DNA of 64,000 nt, from NCBI RefSeq assembly GCF_037126465.1, contig NC_088204.1, positions 19,350,804-19,414,803 on the forward strand, written 5' to 3'. The notes below the pieces were generated by a model that saw only the letters and a program-made list of their open reading frames with translations, had not been told where the DNA came from and did no database searches. This stretch comes from Ornithodoros turicata. Lineage: Eukaryota; Arthropoda; Arachnida; Ixodida; Argasidae. The position numbers and the translations under genes were made by a program. Shown in pieces: positions 1-11,800 of this stretch. Each line of letters starts with the position of its first letter. The stretch's first letter is position 1.

Positions 1-2754
1 GCTTTTGTATCGTGCACTCTCAGCGAGCTTAGCTCTCATTTCTTCGTCTTGCTGCTTCTTCCAAGCCTGAGGAATAAAAGAAATAAAAACAACAACAACA
101 ACACATTTTCCTGTAATACATATTCAAAACACCTAAAAAATTACTGTACCCCAATGACTTCCAAACGTTGGAATTTTTTGTCATATTTCTAACACCCGCC
201 CGTGATTAGCCGCGTAATTAGCGCGCCCCCTATGCAGCTGCATTTTCGGTTTGGGAAAGTGCATTTTACTCAACTTTACTCAATTTTACGTAAATATGGC
301 GATCAAAAGAGGAAGAGGAAACTACAGAAGAACCCTTACAAGGAACTTTTCCTTGACCCAGAGCCCGTCAGCGAAATAGCGCTCCCTATCTTTGTCCTCT
401 AGATCGTCCCACTGTTCTTGAGACAACCCCATGTAATAGCGGATGAGGTAGCTCCTCTCTTCCATGCCCAGCTCTTGTCGCTGCAGTGTAAATTTCCATA
501 ACCACCGTCCATGCCACCACAGGAATGTGCCTAATGAGTAAGGAAGCATCACGAGCTGCACCCAGAGTATGTTTCGTAACGTTGGTTTGCGATATCCGCC
601 CCTGAAATCAAAGTACAGGATGATCGTTCCGAGTTTCGTTTTAACGGTTTTGTTACGTACCGGATGTCCACCTGGTCCTCCAAAATCTTTTTGAGCATAT
701 TTTCTTCCTCCTCCTTTATTTCCTCCTATAGGAAAGAGGGTAAATAAAAGGTATTTCATTTCAAGGCCCAAGTCAGTGCTTTCCAATCCTCCTCCTCATC
801 TACAAACGTGTTCGTGCATAATTTTTCCATGATTTTGTTTCAAAAACTGTAAGCAAGGTATATTTAATATTTTGAACATGTGCAAGAAGCTCCACGAAAT
901 CATATAAGTCATGGACAGGCCATCTCCATAACCATCTCTCTCCCTGTTCACCATACGGCAACTTATCGATACAGTGCCAGCTGCATGCCTCGCTAAAATT
1001 AGCACAAGAGCCAAGCAACAGTTTTTTCTCTCTTTTGTTTTTGATTGTGAAGTTACCTCAGTATGTACTTCACAGTAGTTTGTTTCTTTCAGCAAATTCC
1101 TCATGCTGACTCGTGTGGTTTGGCTGGACAAGGTAATCCCGCAACAAGCACTACATAGTCACCAAAAGTGATGACGTCCACCAGCAAGAATTCGGTGAAA
1201 CGCGAGGATGTATTCGGTTTCTGTTACAGTTACCGCCCTGTCATTCCGTTTCCATTTCTAATGAAAAAAAAATTTTCCAATTAGAATCAGGGATGTTGCG
1301 GCAAAGTTGGAGAGGAACTATATTCTGCAGGATGCTGCTCAGATCTCAGTAGTGTTCAAACCAGAGAATAAAACATGTGCTCGTGCTTTGTTTGGAAACC
1401 ATACCTTCCTCCGTCTATCCCGTTTCTTGCTAGCATTGTAGAACCCTTCTTTCTTTGCTATGTCCACTGCCTGGAAACAAGATGGTTCCTTAGACATCTA
1501 TAGGATATCAGCAGAAAAGCAAGAAACACTTGGCAGATGTGCCATTAGCAATCACCTTGATGCGATACTTTGGCACTGTAACAAGGTAGTCAATGGCAGA
1601 CCGGTATCTATACCAAGCACCGTAGTACTGCGAAGGAAAAAACAAACCTACAATGCAGAGCAATTCAGGGCATGTGTAGGTACTCCAAGACAGATAAAAC
1701 GGTCAATACCTGTACTGCTGAAATTACTGTTATAGTTACGGCAAGGACAATCCTTATGTCCACTTTTGGTGCCACCCTCTTGCGATAGTACCGGTAATAA
1801 TGCCGGTAAATGGCATCTTAAGGAAGCAGGTGTCGAGACGTCAGCAAGAGAACAAACTCATAGAATTTACCTACAACTATTTACAAAGAAAGACAACCTT
1901 ACCAGGGTCATCCAGCATGTCATTGTAGTCTTTCCTCGATTCATCGTCTCTTAAGATCTAGTAAGTGGTAAAACAATATGTAAATCTTTTTACATTCAAA
2001 CTCAATATGTAAATCGCAAAATGAATCATCATTAACCAAATCCGCTAGAGAATTAGGTTTAAGCACATTCAAAACACACCTCGTAAGCTGTAGCTAAGAG
2101 GGTGAACTTCTCTGCTGCCTTGTCTTTGGCTTCCTTGAAAAAGAGAGCACCGCTCAGTGAGAAGGTAAAGTAATCACGTCTTCAGTCATAAGATGGGTAA
2201 ATGCTTTTACCTGCGTCCTGTGCACATCGGGATGGTACTTTTTTGCGAGTTGTCGATATGCTTTAGATATCTCACCCTGAGGGATGCGAAATCAGTTATC
2301 ATCGTTAAGACAGAAAATACCACTTGCTGCCGTGAGGTTCGTGAGGCATATATTGGGTGTGGCCGTACCTTAGATGACTCCCTTGTGACACCGAGAACTA
2401 GAAAGGCAAAGGAAATGCTCACGTCAATCAAACGTTCAAGCTGCCACTGCTGAAACACAATCGGCAAACTGACAGTTCTCGTCTCACATTTCGGACGCTG
2501 TCAGGATATGTCAAGCACGTTTCACGTGGTTGTTACAATGACACGCAAGCCATTCACAGATGGAAAACGGTATAATACACGTCGTATGTGCGGGAAGTTT
2601 TGAAAAGACGCAATTTTCCTAGGGACCATCGTCCGTGATCAAACGTACCATCGTAGCAGTTTTCTTTGCCACAGTAAAGACCTTCAATAAAAGCCTGTGC
2701 TTGGGAGACGTAAGATATGCTCAATAGAACTGTAAAGCATATATTTGTAAGCAT
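1..2754 (-). CDS. DNAJC25: DnaJ homolog subfamily C member 25 (DNAJC25), 3' end missing
   Basis: Multi-pass ER-type membrane J-protein, presumed Hsp70 co-chaperone. Eleven exons on the minus strand join with consistent phases: 2649-2754, 2369-2397, 2211-2276, 2080-2133, 1903-1957, 1710-1816, 1556-1627, 1405-1470, 661-725, 340-601 and 1-66, giving 316 residues. The ATG at 2752-2754 opens a hydrophobic signal peptide (about residues 1-21) followed by the family motif EGLYCGKENCYDVLGV. The J domain holds HPD at residues 60-62, then LRDDESRKDYNDMLDDP. Membrane segments follow around VDIRIVLAVTITVISAV and after RGGYRKPTLRNI. The acidic linker EEIKEEEENMLKKIL and the segment QEQWDDLEDKDRERY are diagnostic of DNAJC25. 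Only the last C-terminal residues lie outside the window. Exon 6 uses a poor acceptor (ttaag). An upstream in-frame TTG-led extension was not used because ATG directly precedes the signal peptide. Confidence 0.95.
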
Positions 2755-5266
2755 CTCCTGATTCAAAGAAGATGCAAGGTGGAAGACAGCGGCGTGATCG
2801 CAAAGTGCAGCCGCAGCCAACTCAACGTTGCCAACTCGATGTCATCAAATTGCGCAATGACGAGCCTGTCGTCTGCAAGAAAGTTTTATGTTATAATAGG
2901 TACATTCTTTTCGCTTGCACCTCCTGCACCAGATCTGAACTGGGTTACTTACGCGCTGCACTTTCCTGTTGAAAAGAAAGGCATTACTAATAAAGTTCCT
3001 TTCAGCTGGAAAGTGCAGCTCCCGAAAACCCGTCTTGCGTGGAGTCCAATGTAGTGCAGTCCAGTGCAAGTGAAAAGAATGCGCTTAATAATATAACCGT
3101 TTGTTTAGTCGCGTTTTGGAAGATTCCCTCATGCACATTCTTTCTTCCGAACGTTTTCTGGAGAGGCACGCGTTTGAATAAAACAAAAATTTGACTGGAA
3201 TTTAAATTTGGAGTAGCTCGCTTGATTGTCGACAACATTTTCCAAATTCGGTGACAACAACAGAACTGAAAATTTCTTGTTCGTTCTTCGACGGTAGTGA
3301 AGTGGGGGCGAGGGGGGATCCGCATCGGGTTTAAAAATTTTTCCTTTGCTTTATTTCAGACGTATAATCTTATTTGCTTTTCTTGTCTTGCGTATGGGCA
3401 TATCCGAGGATGCATAGGCGGGGGCCTTGGGGGCATGAGCCCCCCCCCCCCTCGAACTTTTTCAGGGGGGCCAGGCCCCCTCCAGGAAATCTACCCAGCT
3501 GACACTTCAGATGAATGTTCCGAGGGATTTCCTAAGAATCGCATGTTCCGTGCAAGTGATCATGAAAATCCCATTAAAATTTGCCTCACAACGTCACAAT
3601 ACGGAATTCCCTGCCTCTGGGTGTTGTACCCCCGCCTATGGGAGGATGGAGAGCAGTACATTAGATGGAAACACGTGCCTTCTTCTGCTAACTTTTTTAT
3701 ACGTAAACTGTACGCTTTTTTTTCCCTTCTGGCTATTGTGTTTTCTTCCGAGTGCCCTTGTAGGTGGTGGAGAGGGGCTTCACAGTCACCCTGCCTTAAG
3801 GAGAAGTTGGGCTCAGGGTGGCTTTGTCTGCTTATTGTCGGATATACCTTCTGTTGCCTCCTTATTGTGATTTGCAGCGCTTGCCCCGGTCCCTGGGATT
3901 CTTATCCCATATGCCCTGCAATGTGCATTTGCCCTTCTTCACTCTAATGATCATTTGAAGAAGTCTACTCCTCCCCCCTTTTCTCGCCAGTTCCCATGTT
4001 GCATCCTTCACATACGTACATAACCTAGGTTGCACGTAAAAGGCCATCTGTTGAGTACACATAAACGCTGCTTGGCACCTCATGGCTGCACATAAGACAA
4101 TTATAATTTGTGGATGTATGCCGCGAGGCAACTATGGTCACAATTGATGCTACGATGCTTCGGTTAATTCTGCTCATCAGACGGCTCCAACACGACCTAA
4201 ACTCTCAGCACATGACACACCGAATTTAATGTCCCTCGCAGAAGATGGTGTGTATAAGCAACTTGTAAACTGCCACCAAGTCGCTGGCATCCATGGCTGG
4301 GTTTAATACAGCAACCTTGGGATGAGTGGGCAGACAATTAGGAAATGGGTCCATTACTTTGTCACCTGTACCGATCCATGCAAACTTCTCGTGACCCAAC
4401 TGCTGGAACCTCTGAACATTACACTGTTACAGTGACGACAAACAGCACCCATCCAAACGTCATTTTGAATATAAAGCTGGGATCCTGTAACTCACATCTT
4501 GTGCCAAGGAGATTCTATGCAAACGTGAGGTAAAAGATATGTTCGAGTTGTAGTTGTGTCAAATGTAAAGATATAACGAGGGGGCAAGCCACAAAATTCC
4601 AAACCAGAAAGCAAGAGGAGGTGGCTTCATACGGCGCTAAGATCATTGTACTTACTAACATTTCTCTAAGACTGTCATGATCTGGCTCCAGAGAAATCAT
4701 CATTTCCATGTTAATAAGATTATCCGCAATTACACGTTTCAGAATTTCTGCATTTATCGAGGCGTACTCTGTAGATCTATTAGACAATGATACTGCACCT
4801 GGCATGTTCTATTTTGAAATAAAGATATTTACCGTATGCATACTCTATATGTGTGCATCTCGAAATAGAACTGTGTATTGCATTTTGCATACTGGTATGT
4901 AGTATTTTATTTATTTGAAATATTTTGAAGTAGAAATACCCATTTGTGTACTGGAGCCCTGTTCTTGTCAAAAGTAATGCACACATTACTTTCACATCAC
5001 ACTCAACGTCATGTTCAAGGTGGAACATTGTGCTCCGCACACGTTACTAGGGGCGACAACGTAAACTCCCATGTTCCATATGCTTCTTGCACTGCTACCT
5101 TTTCGGAATGGTATGGCACGGCTACCTTTTTGGTAGGGCCGTGCACTCAACGCAGGGAAACATCCCACATCATCATCATCATTCATTCATTTGTGGTGGT
5201 GGTGTTGTCGCACTGACTGGTCAGCAATTGAACGAACCAGCTTTCGAATATCATTCCCAAGCATTC
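2755..5266. other. Intergenic stretch upstream of DNAJC25
   Basis: No gene is recognised. It contains the presumed DNAJC25 promoter just above 2754. A GC-rich patch with C and G runs lies at 3415-3485 and resembles the terminal part of a hAT-type repeat. The open frames here show no domain, splice logic or motif that I recognise. Confidence 0.5.
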
Positions 5267-5722
5267 CTGTGTTTCCCAAACCGTGGGTCGCGACCTTCAG
5301 GGGTATCATGGCAGATTCAGCGGGGGATCGCGGAACGGCTCAGGAACTTGAAAGAAAGGACAGCAAATGATGTTCTCAGATCATGCTCTGCCCACTATTT
5401 CGAGTCGCAACAAAAATCTCATGGTGGCAGACCTCGAGGTCTAAGAAACAAGCTCACTTTAGGAGCAGCCATGCCAGCGATCCCCAATCGACATCATTTA
5501 AATAAAATTGTTGTTGTAGGAACAGCCATTCCTGCTGCCATGAACTTTGTTTTTCTTTCTGTGAATGTTTCTAGGTCAGCTGATTCACTCTGACTATATT
5601 AACTGTGAAATCAGGGTCAATGTTGCACTGAAATCGAAAAGCTTGGGAGGGGGGAGGGGGTTAGCGATGCAACATCTTGTATTTTTGTTGGGTCGCAGTG
5701 TAGCAGAGTTTGAGAAGCACTG
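5267..5722. mobile_element. Old hAT-like non-autonomous element
   Basis: The left end reads CTGTGTTTCCCAAAC and the reverse complement of the right end reads CAGTGCTTCTCAAAC. These are imperfect inverted termini of the common arthropod and vertebrate hAT style, followed by a GGGTCGCGACC-like subterminal stretch. No 8-bp target duplication survives, so the copy is old and its limits are approximate. No transposase is visible. Confidence 0.4.
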
Positions 5723-6239
5723 GGTTACACAATTCCAAAAACAACTATTTATTGTAATGGTAACAGTGCAATAAACATTTGTTTTAAATGTGTTTCTAAA
5801 TGTCTGCTTTTAAAGATCTCTACCAATATATTCAACAGATACACACACTTCGTATGTATGCATGGTAAAATGGAAATATTAATTGTATTAGCTAGCCATG
5901 TCTTCTTCTAAGGTAATTCAATAAGTTTCTAACTCTAGCATTCTTTTTACTTGCTCTCATATTGGCATTTTGTCAACACAAAGCTCTCTGAAGCAACCTA
6001 ATGAAAGAGAAATTTATGAGGATCTAAAAGGGTCAATCAAGGTTGACCGAGACCTTTGCTAGAGAAAAATCAGTGATGAAATGTAAAGACTAAAACTTTC
6101 GGAGGACGAAGGTTTTAAGCGATGAAACTCCACATTCATCATCTCACAACAAAGTTGTTGTTGTTGTTCTTGGGTCAGTGGCACGTGCAGCAGCTATCAT
6201 GGCAGAGAACAGTGTATCGGTAGCTGTGGAACATGTGAT

Positions 6240-7190
6240 GCATAATCAAGTTCCTTGTGAAGGAGAACCCCAAACCAGCTGAGATTTTGCAAAGGTTACA
6301 GCCGCAGTATGGGGAACAAACGATGTCAAGGGCAAGAGTGTAAGAATGGTGCACACAGTTTGACAAATGAACCACATGGACACGTTTGTCCGACTGCCGT
6401 CACACCAGTGAACATCACAAGCGTTGAGCAAGTCATTCTCGAGAACCGGCGAGTAGCAGTTCGGGACATTGCAATATTAGTGTCGGCAGTGTAGAGACCA
6501 TCATTCACGTGCACTTACTGTTCCGTAATGTCTGTGCAAGATAGTTTCCCCCGACACCTCACTTGTGACCAGAAGGGAGCGTGCATGGCAGCCTCTGAGC
6601 AGCTGCTGAACCGGTTTCAATCCAAAGGAGACAAAATTTTGCAATAAATCATCACGTGTGGTGAGACCTGGATGCAGCATTTCATCCCAGAGACAAAAAG
6701 CAGCAACATGGAATGAGGTATGAGGAATGGAATAAGGCTTCACTGCTGTCCAAAGAAAAGCAAGATGAAGCCGTCTGCTGGGAAGTCCATGGGAACTGTC
6801 TTCTAGGACTTGCAGGGTGTCATCCATGTGGACTTCTTGCCTCACACGGCAAATTTGAAAGCAGCACCCCTGGCCAAAATGCACTGGGAGGTTTTGGCAC
6901 ATGCCCCTTACAGCCTAGATTTATCCCCAAGCGATTACCATTTCACAGCACCTTGAGGAAGGACATTCTACATAGATGAAGCCTTCCACAGAAGGATGTC
7001 CTGAAGTGGCTACGACAGAAGCCCTCTTCTTTCTAAGCCAAAGGCATCAAAGAGTTGCCATAGAGAAGGCAGTGGCGTCTAGACGTGCACAGTGAATACT
7101 TTGAAAAGCTGACGTAGTTCGGTGTTTCCTGAATTTTACATTGGATTTAAAGAAATAAAAGTCTCGTCAACCTTGGTCGATCCGTGTATT
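6240..7190 (+). pseudogene. Degenerate mariner-family transposase
   Basis: Conceptual translation across shifting frames recovers mariner transposase landmarks in order. These are a helix-turn-helix-like PAEILQRLQPQYG segment, VILENRRVAVRDIA, CGETWMQHF where the family has DETW, GVIHVDFLPH, HWEVLAHAPYSLDLSPSDYHF, and a C-terminal tail near 7150. Many stops and frameshifts are present. The first catalytic Asp is replaced (CGETW), and the segment that should carry the second Asp (the family's HQDNARPHT region) is deleted between about 6845 and 6880. The copy is therefore long dead. Terminal repeats were not identified with confidence. Confidence 0.85.
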
Positions 7191-8033
7191 GAGACCTAAG
7201 TATTTAACAACATTTGTAAACGCTATCCCAACCAGTACAAAATGACTATGGGCACATTTACAATGAATCTGTAAATGCACATATCTGTTCTGAATAGATT
7301 GAACACATATGTTAATTCAATGAACAGCTGACATGATAGCAAAAGCTACTGGTACAGCTATGTTGAATACTAAAGCGCATTGTTTCTTTACATAGTTGAG
7401 CTTCAAGGCACGTTTGTATACGGATTTGTAAATCCTTTAACTGTCCTTTAAACTGCAATACATACATTATGCGACTGTTACACAGTGGCCAAATATGGGA
7501 TAATAAGCTGGCACGCAGCCAAACATTTGGCTCACACAGAATGAAAATGGTTACAGAAGTCGTGGTCTTATGAATGCGATAGAAGCACATCGTATCGAGT
7601 CATCGCACCTCCTCGCACTTTCCCCAACCCGTGGATTGATTGACATGGCCCTGTCACAGAAGATTAGGTGCAATAAGTCGATACGATACGCTTTTGTCGC
7701 ATTCATGTAAGCGCGGCTAGAGTATGGCCAATTCTCTAAGCAGCACATTTTGGTTTGTACCATGCAAATACCACTACGAGTTTCACGCAGCTTCTAGGAA
7801 GACATACGCTTGAGCGATATACTGAAACAGGTTCAGCTAAAAAAATCGGCCGGTGTAAACATGAACAATCAACAAGAATGGACCATTTCCAAATATGCGT
7901 CGCCCCTAGTGACTGAATGACAAAGTAGTACTATGTGGAGTTGGCATTTTTTGCGGTTGTAGCAACAGAAAATTTTCTTTCAGTGATATAATTAGGGCCT
8001 TATGTTTTAGGGCTACACCTGGTAAAACCCGTT

Positions 8034-8064
<31 letters not shown>

Positions 8065-8864
8065 TGCATCGCTGTCGTTTAGGGTAAAACCCGAAAATTA
8101 GCTTAGCAAAGTGCCAGCTCAGCCATTAACACAGGCACCAGGGAACGCTAAGCACTGCACATTCTGAATCCCGTGTTCATCTAAAATGTGAGAGGCACTT
8201 TTCCCCCCCTGATATCACCCGTTTTTACTGTTCTACGGCTCCCGAAATAACACCAGATTTTCGAAAAACATAAAACCCGGAAACACAAGCCCCTAACGAA
8301 CTGCTCCTGCAGCGTAAAAGCAAGTGCACCACGAAGCCACATGCAAATATTGTTAAGGTGCATTCTTGCGACACTGCGTTCCCCCCCCCCGGTAATCATG
8401 AAGATATGGGCTGACACATCACGTGTCAAAGCAGCAAGAAAAGGCATGCACAAAGAGTGAAAGCGCATGTGCTGGTATCCACAAAAGACTTCACGTACAT
8501 ATAGCCAGCTCATATACATACAGCGCTGACAAGTTACTGATTCGTTCCAGATTTCTCTGTGTGGAGGAATGACGATTGAATTATGGCAGTTGTGTTTGTC
8601 CTCCAATGTTTAATTGTCCCATCTACTTATTAAGTGGAATGACAATGATTCCCCCTCAATTAACACAGTGGGTGTGCACGCAGATACACATATTTGGAAA
8701 TGGTCCATTGCTCTGAGCCTTGCAGTTAAAATCTTTGTGTCCATACTGTCCATACTGCAACCTCTGTTCAGCACCCACAAGGGTGTGACCAGGACGGTGT
8801 CACGTTGAAATAATACATCTTCTTATGTCTATGCTATTGATACATATTTCTCCCTCAACCTATC
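7191..8864. other. Intergenic, no gene seen; 27-nt poly-C run
   Basis: Between the mariner remnant and the SLC37A4 stop codon. A pure C tract spans 8038-8064 and a shorter one lies near 8383-8392. No coding exon, RNA gene or recognisable transposon was identified. The SLC37A4 3' UTR must lie at the right side, but no canonical AATAAA is seen close to its stop. Confidence 0.5.
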
Positions 8865-11800
8865 TCAGTCCTCTTTTATCCGCCGTCCCATCTTGCAACT
8901 GAGGTTGCGACCGAGGAAGAGCATGAGGGCAGTGATGCCGCACACAATTTCCAGCAGGAAGAAGATGGCACCCCAGTTGTACCAGTCCGCGATATAACTG
9001 AATGGCAAACCGGAAATGACGGCTCCGACTGTAAAGAAAGGAGGGTGCAATGCGGGATGTAAATCGTACGTGGAAACAAAAGTGAACAGGAAAAGAAGGG
9101 AGGATGCGTACTACTGGCAGCAAGGGCTACGATGGCGTGCGACGTCCCCGACAAGTGTGGGGGAGCCGATTCCGAGGCAGCAACACCGAAGATGGCAATG
9201 GGACCGTAAAGACAAGCTCCAAGCACGAAGCCCAAGCCACTAATCCACAACTATAAAGATAATTTTCAGTTAAATTAGATTGTTGTGTCTGGACACCACC
9301 ACCTAGAAGTAAAGTCCCTGAATTGGGAAAAGTACCGCCATCCCTTGATCTTGCCGCCTCTACCTTGGACCTTTCACGGAGGTCGTACCATGCAAACCTA
9401 TGCTGCGGCCACCATTAAAGGTCCAAGGTTGCGGCGGGAAAGGGAAAAAGATGTCGCTACTTTTCCCAATCCAGGGACTTTACCTAGAAAAGAAGGCCCC
9501 TCCAAAATTCCCTCGCCCTCGTGATATGTCAGCCTACTCGGATGGTTTCTCTCCAATGTGTCGTCTGCTTCGTCGGGACACTGCTTTCGTGTAATTGGCC
9601 GACACCCATCCGAGTAGCATGATGTTATGCGGAGGTCAACTGGCCTTCTGTCTATGTGGTGTTGGTCTGAACCATGTATTCTAATTTTTCTTATAGTGGG
9701 GGATGCTAGGACCTGATTTCTATTGCCACGTAAGCAGCAAAGAAAACTCCAGTGAGGGACAACATTTCATAGGCCGGCACTTTCCTAGAAATTCATTCAA
9801 CGTCACATTATAGTGGACACTGCTCACAGCCCTTCACATTACGTTAACCTACTAACCTCGACTTCAAATCCTATCGTCAACATCACATCATTCTCCATGA
9901 TCTGATAGTGGATGATGTTCACCATGAGTGAACCTGCTAACCTATGCAGTACACAGAAATCCTCTGGGCAAGCGTGTGTATGCTAGCTAGTACTAAATAA
10001 CACCTTACCACAGTTTTATTCATGACTATTAAAGATAAGCAGCAGTGAAAGTTTTGTTCTGAATAACGAAGTAGTTTACGAAAAATTTTGCAGAAATATA
10101 CCGTAACAGCAGATGCCAGATGCTGAATGTGTTCAACGTGCTCATTCCTACAAAACCACAAAAAATATCACGTTGACGTTTTACCAAGTAGACAAACGGC
10201 AAGCGTACTGCAACAGTCACGGTCACAAACACGCTACTCTGATTATGGTGTTTGTGTCTGTTCCTCATCCTCCCAGGTTTCCTTCAAGTCCAGCAGAACA
10301 GGCGTCTTCGTTTACATCCAGACATCTTTCCCCTTTTGCCTTTGAGGTTCTGATGCTATAGAGGATTATAGCTAAACTGCTTCCTATGTCTTGAAGGTCG
10401 TCTCCTTTAGACAGTATAGCAGAATTCGAAAATTCGTTTTGCCTTTCTGATTTCAACTCTCGTATTTTTTATTTGGAGACTTCGCGGACATTGTTGTTGC
10501 CAGCACAGCTTGTGGCGAGCTATGCAGCTTTTAACTTAATTTGTTTTTATACCCACAGAATTTTGGGCAAAGGGAATTCACACTCATAAGTGCCTTGCAT
10601 ACATAAACACAAGGGCAATTTGCAGCCATTTCAATATTTAACAGACCACTGAGGCGACCCCCAAACAATTTTTGTTTTGTTTTGGGGTGCAGCGTGTTCT
10701 GTGCCAAATAAAATGATCCCCTGCTAAAGAATGACAAGCACAGGTGACCCACAGCATTTGAGAGAGGCCTTCTGTACCACGCACCTTTCAAATCATATCT
10801 CATCACACACCTCTTGGAAAGAGCGTATCAGAGATTGGGAGAAGGAGGAGGGTACGTCGTGGCGTAATGTGTCCCCACTGGCAACGCCACCTAGACACAG
10901 AAGCCCTGCCTAATGCCTCCTCTCCCTCCTTTGCTACGTGGACACATAAAGTCAGAATTTGTCCGCTACCGCGATTCACAGTTCTGCGAATTCAAGAACT
11001 TGCCTGCATGCTTGCCCTTCTGCCATCAAGAACTCTCAAATGATTGCAGCTAACTTCACAAATTTGAACCTGTAGACTAAAAGTGCAACACGTTTTCCAT
11101 AAAATCAGTTTTGAGAAAAATATGGGAACGTTTTGCGCTTTATTTTGTTTTCCCATTTAGTGCGTGGGGACGTTCACTTATCGCAGATGGTAGTGGCTGC
11201 CCCTGCTCTCCATGACTGCAACCGCCGAAAGCGCTTCGCGATTGGCTACGGCCGTTGAAAACACGATCCTGATTGGATGACTCTTAGTTGTTACATCACG
11301 TCGACGAGTAAGCAGGCTTTCACTATCTAGGTGGTGTTGCCTTTGTCTGGCTTGGCTTGGCTTTAAAGGGATTGTTTCCCACTAGGTCCCTTGCTTATAT
11401 CTACCTGCTCATACCTTGCAGGGCCGATCATGCGACACGTGACATAGAGTGTCGCAGGTCAAGCTGGTATAAGCGGCGCGTGAGCTGAGAAGAAAGACAC
11501 AGGGACTCGAAGATGTCGTGTGAGGGGAACGTGGCGGCCGCAAGCGGCTGCTTCTTTCGAGTGTCTTGCAAGTTTGATGGTGCAGTGACAATACACCACA
11601 GAGAGAACATATATTGCATGGTGCCACCTGATGGAGAGCTTGACGAGTGAAGCAGGGTTTTGAGCCATTTTAAATGTCACCTCACTGCTCCTTTAATGTG
11701 GAAGAATTGCTAAAAAGCAAGCAAGTTAGTGAGTGGAATTCATGGCCCCCTTCGTTGTCCCTAGTCTCTGGAGTATTGCTGTCATGAATTTAATGTGGTT

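Noticed and set aside
786..1131. Minus-strand frames in DNAJC25 intron with a WLWRWP stretch resembling the exon's WHGRWLWK
   Set aside because: The similarity is a few residues only. The surrounding sequence does not align and no splice sites frame it.
3297..3947. 216-codon plus-strand open frame in the DNAJC25-SLC37A4 spacer
   Set aside because: It has no recognisable domain, starts in low-complexity G-rich sequence and crosses a C-run repeat. Composition (many Cys, Pro, Trp) looks like random translation.
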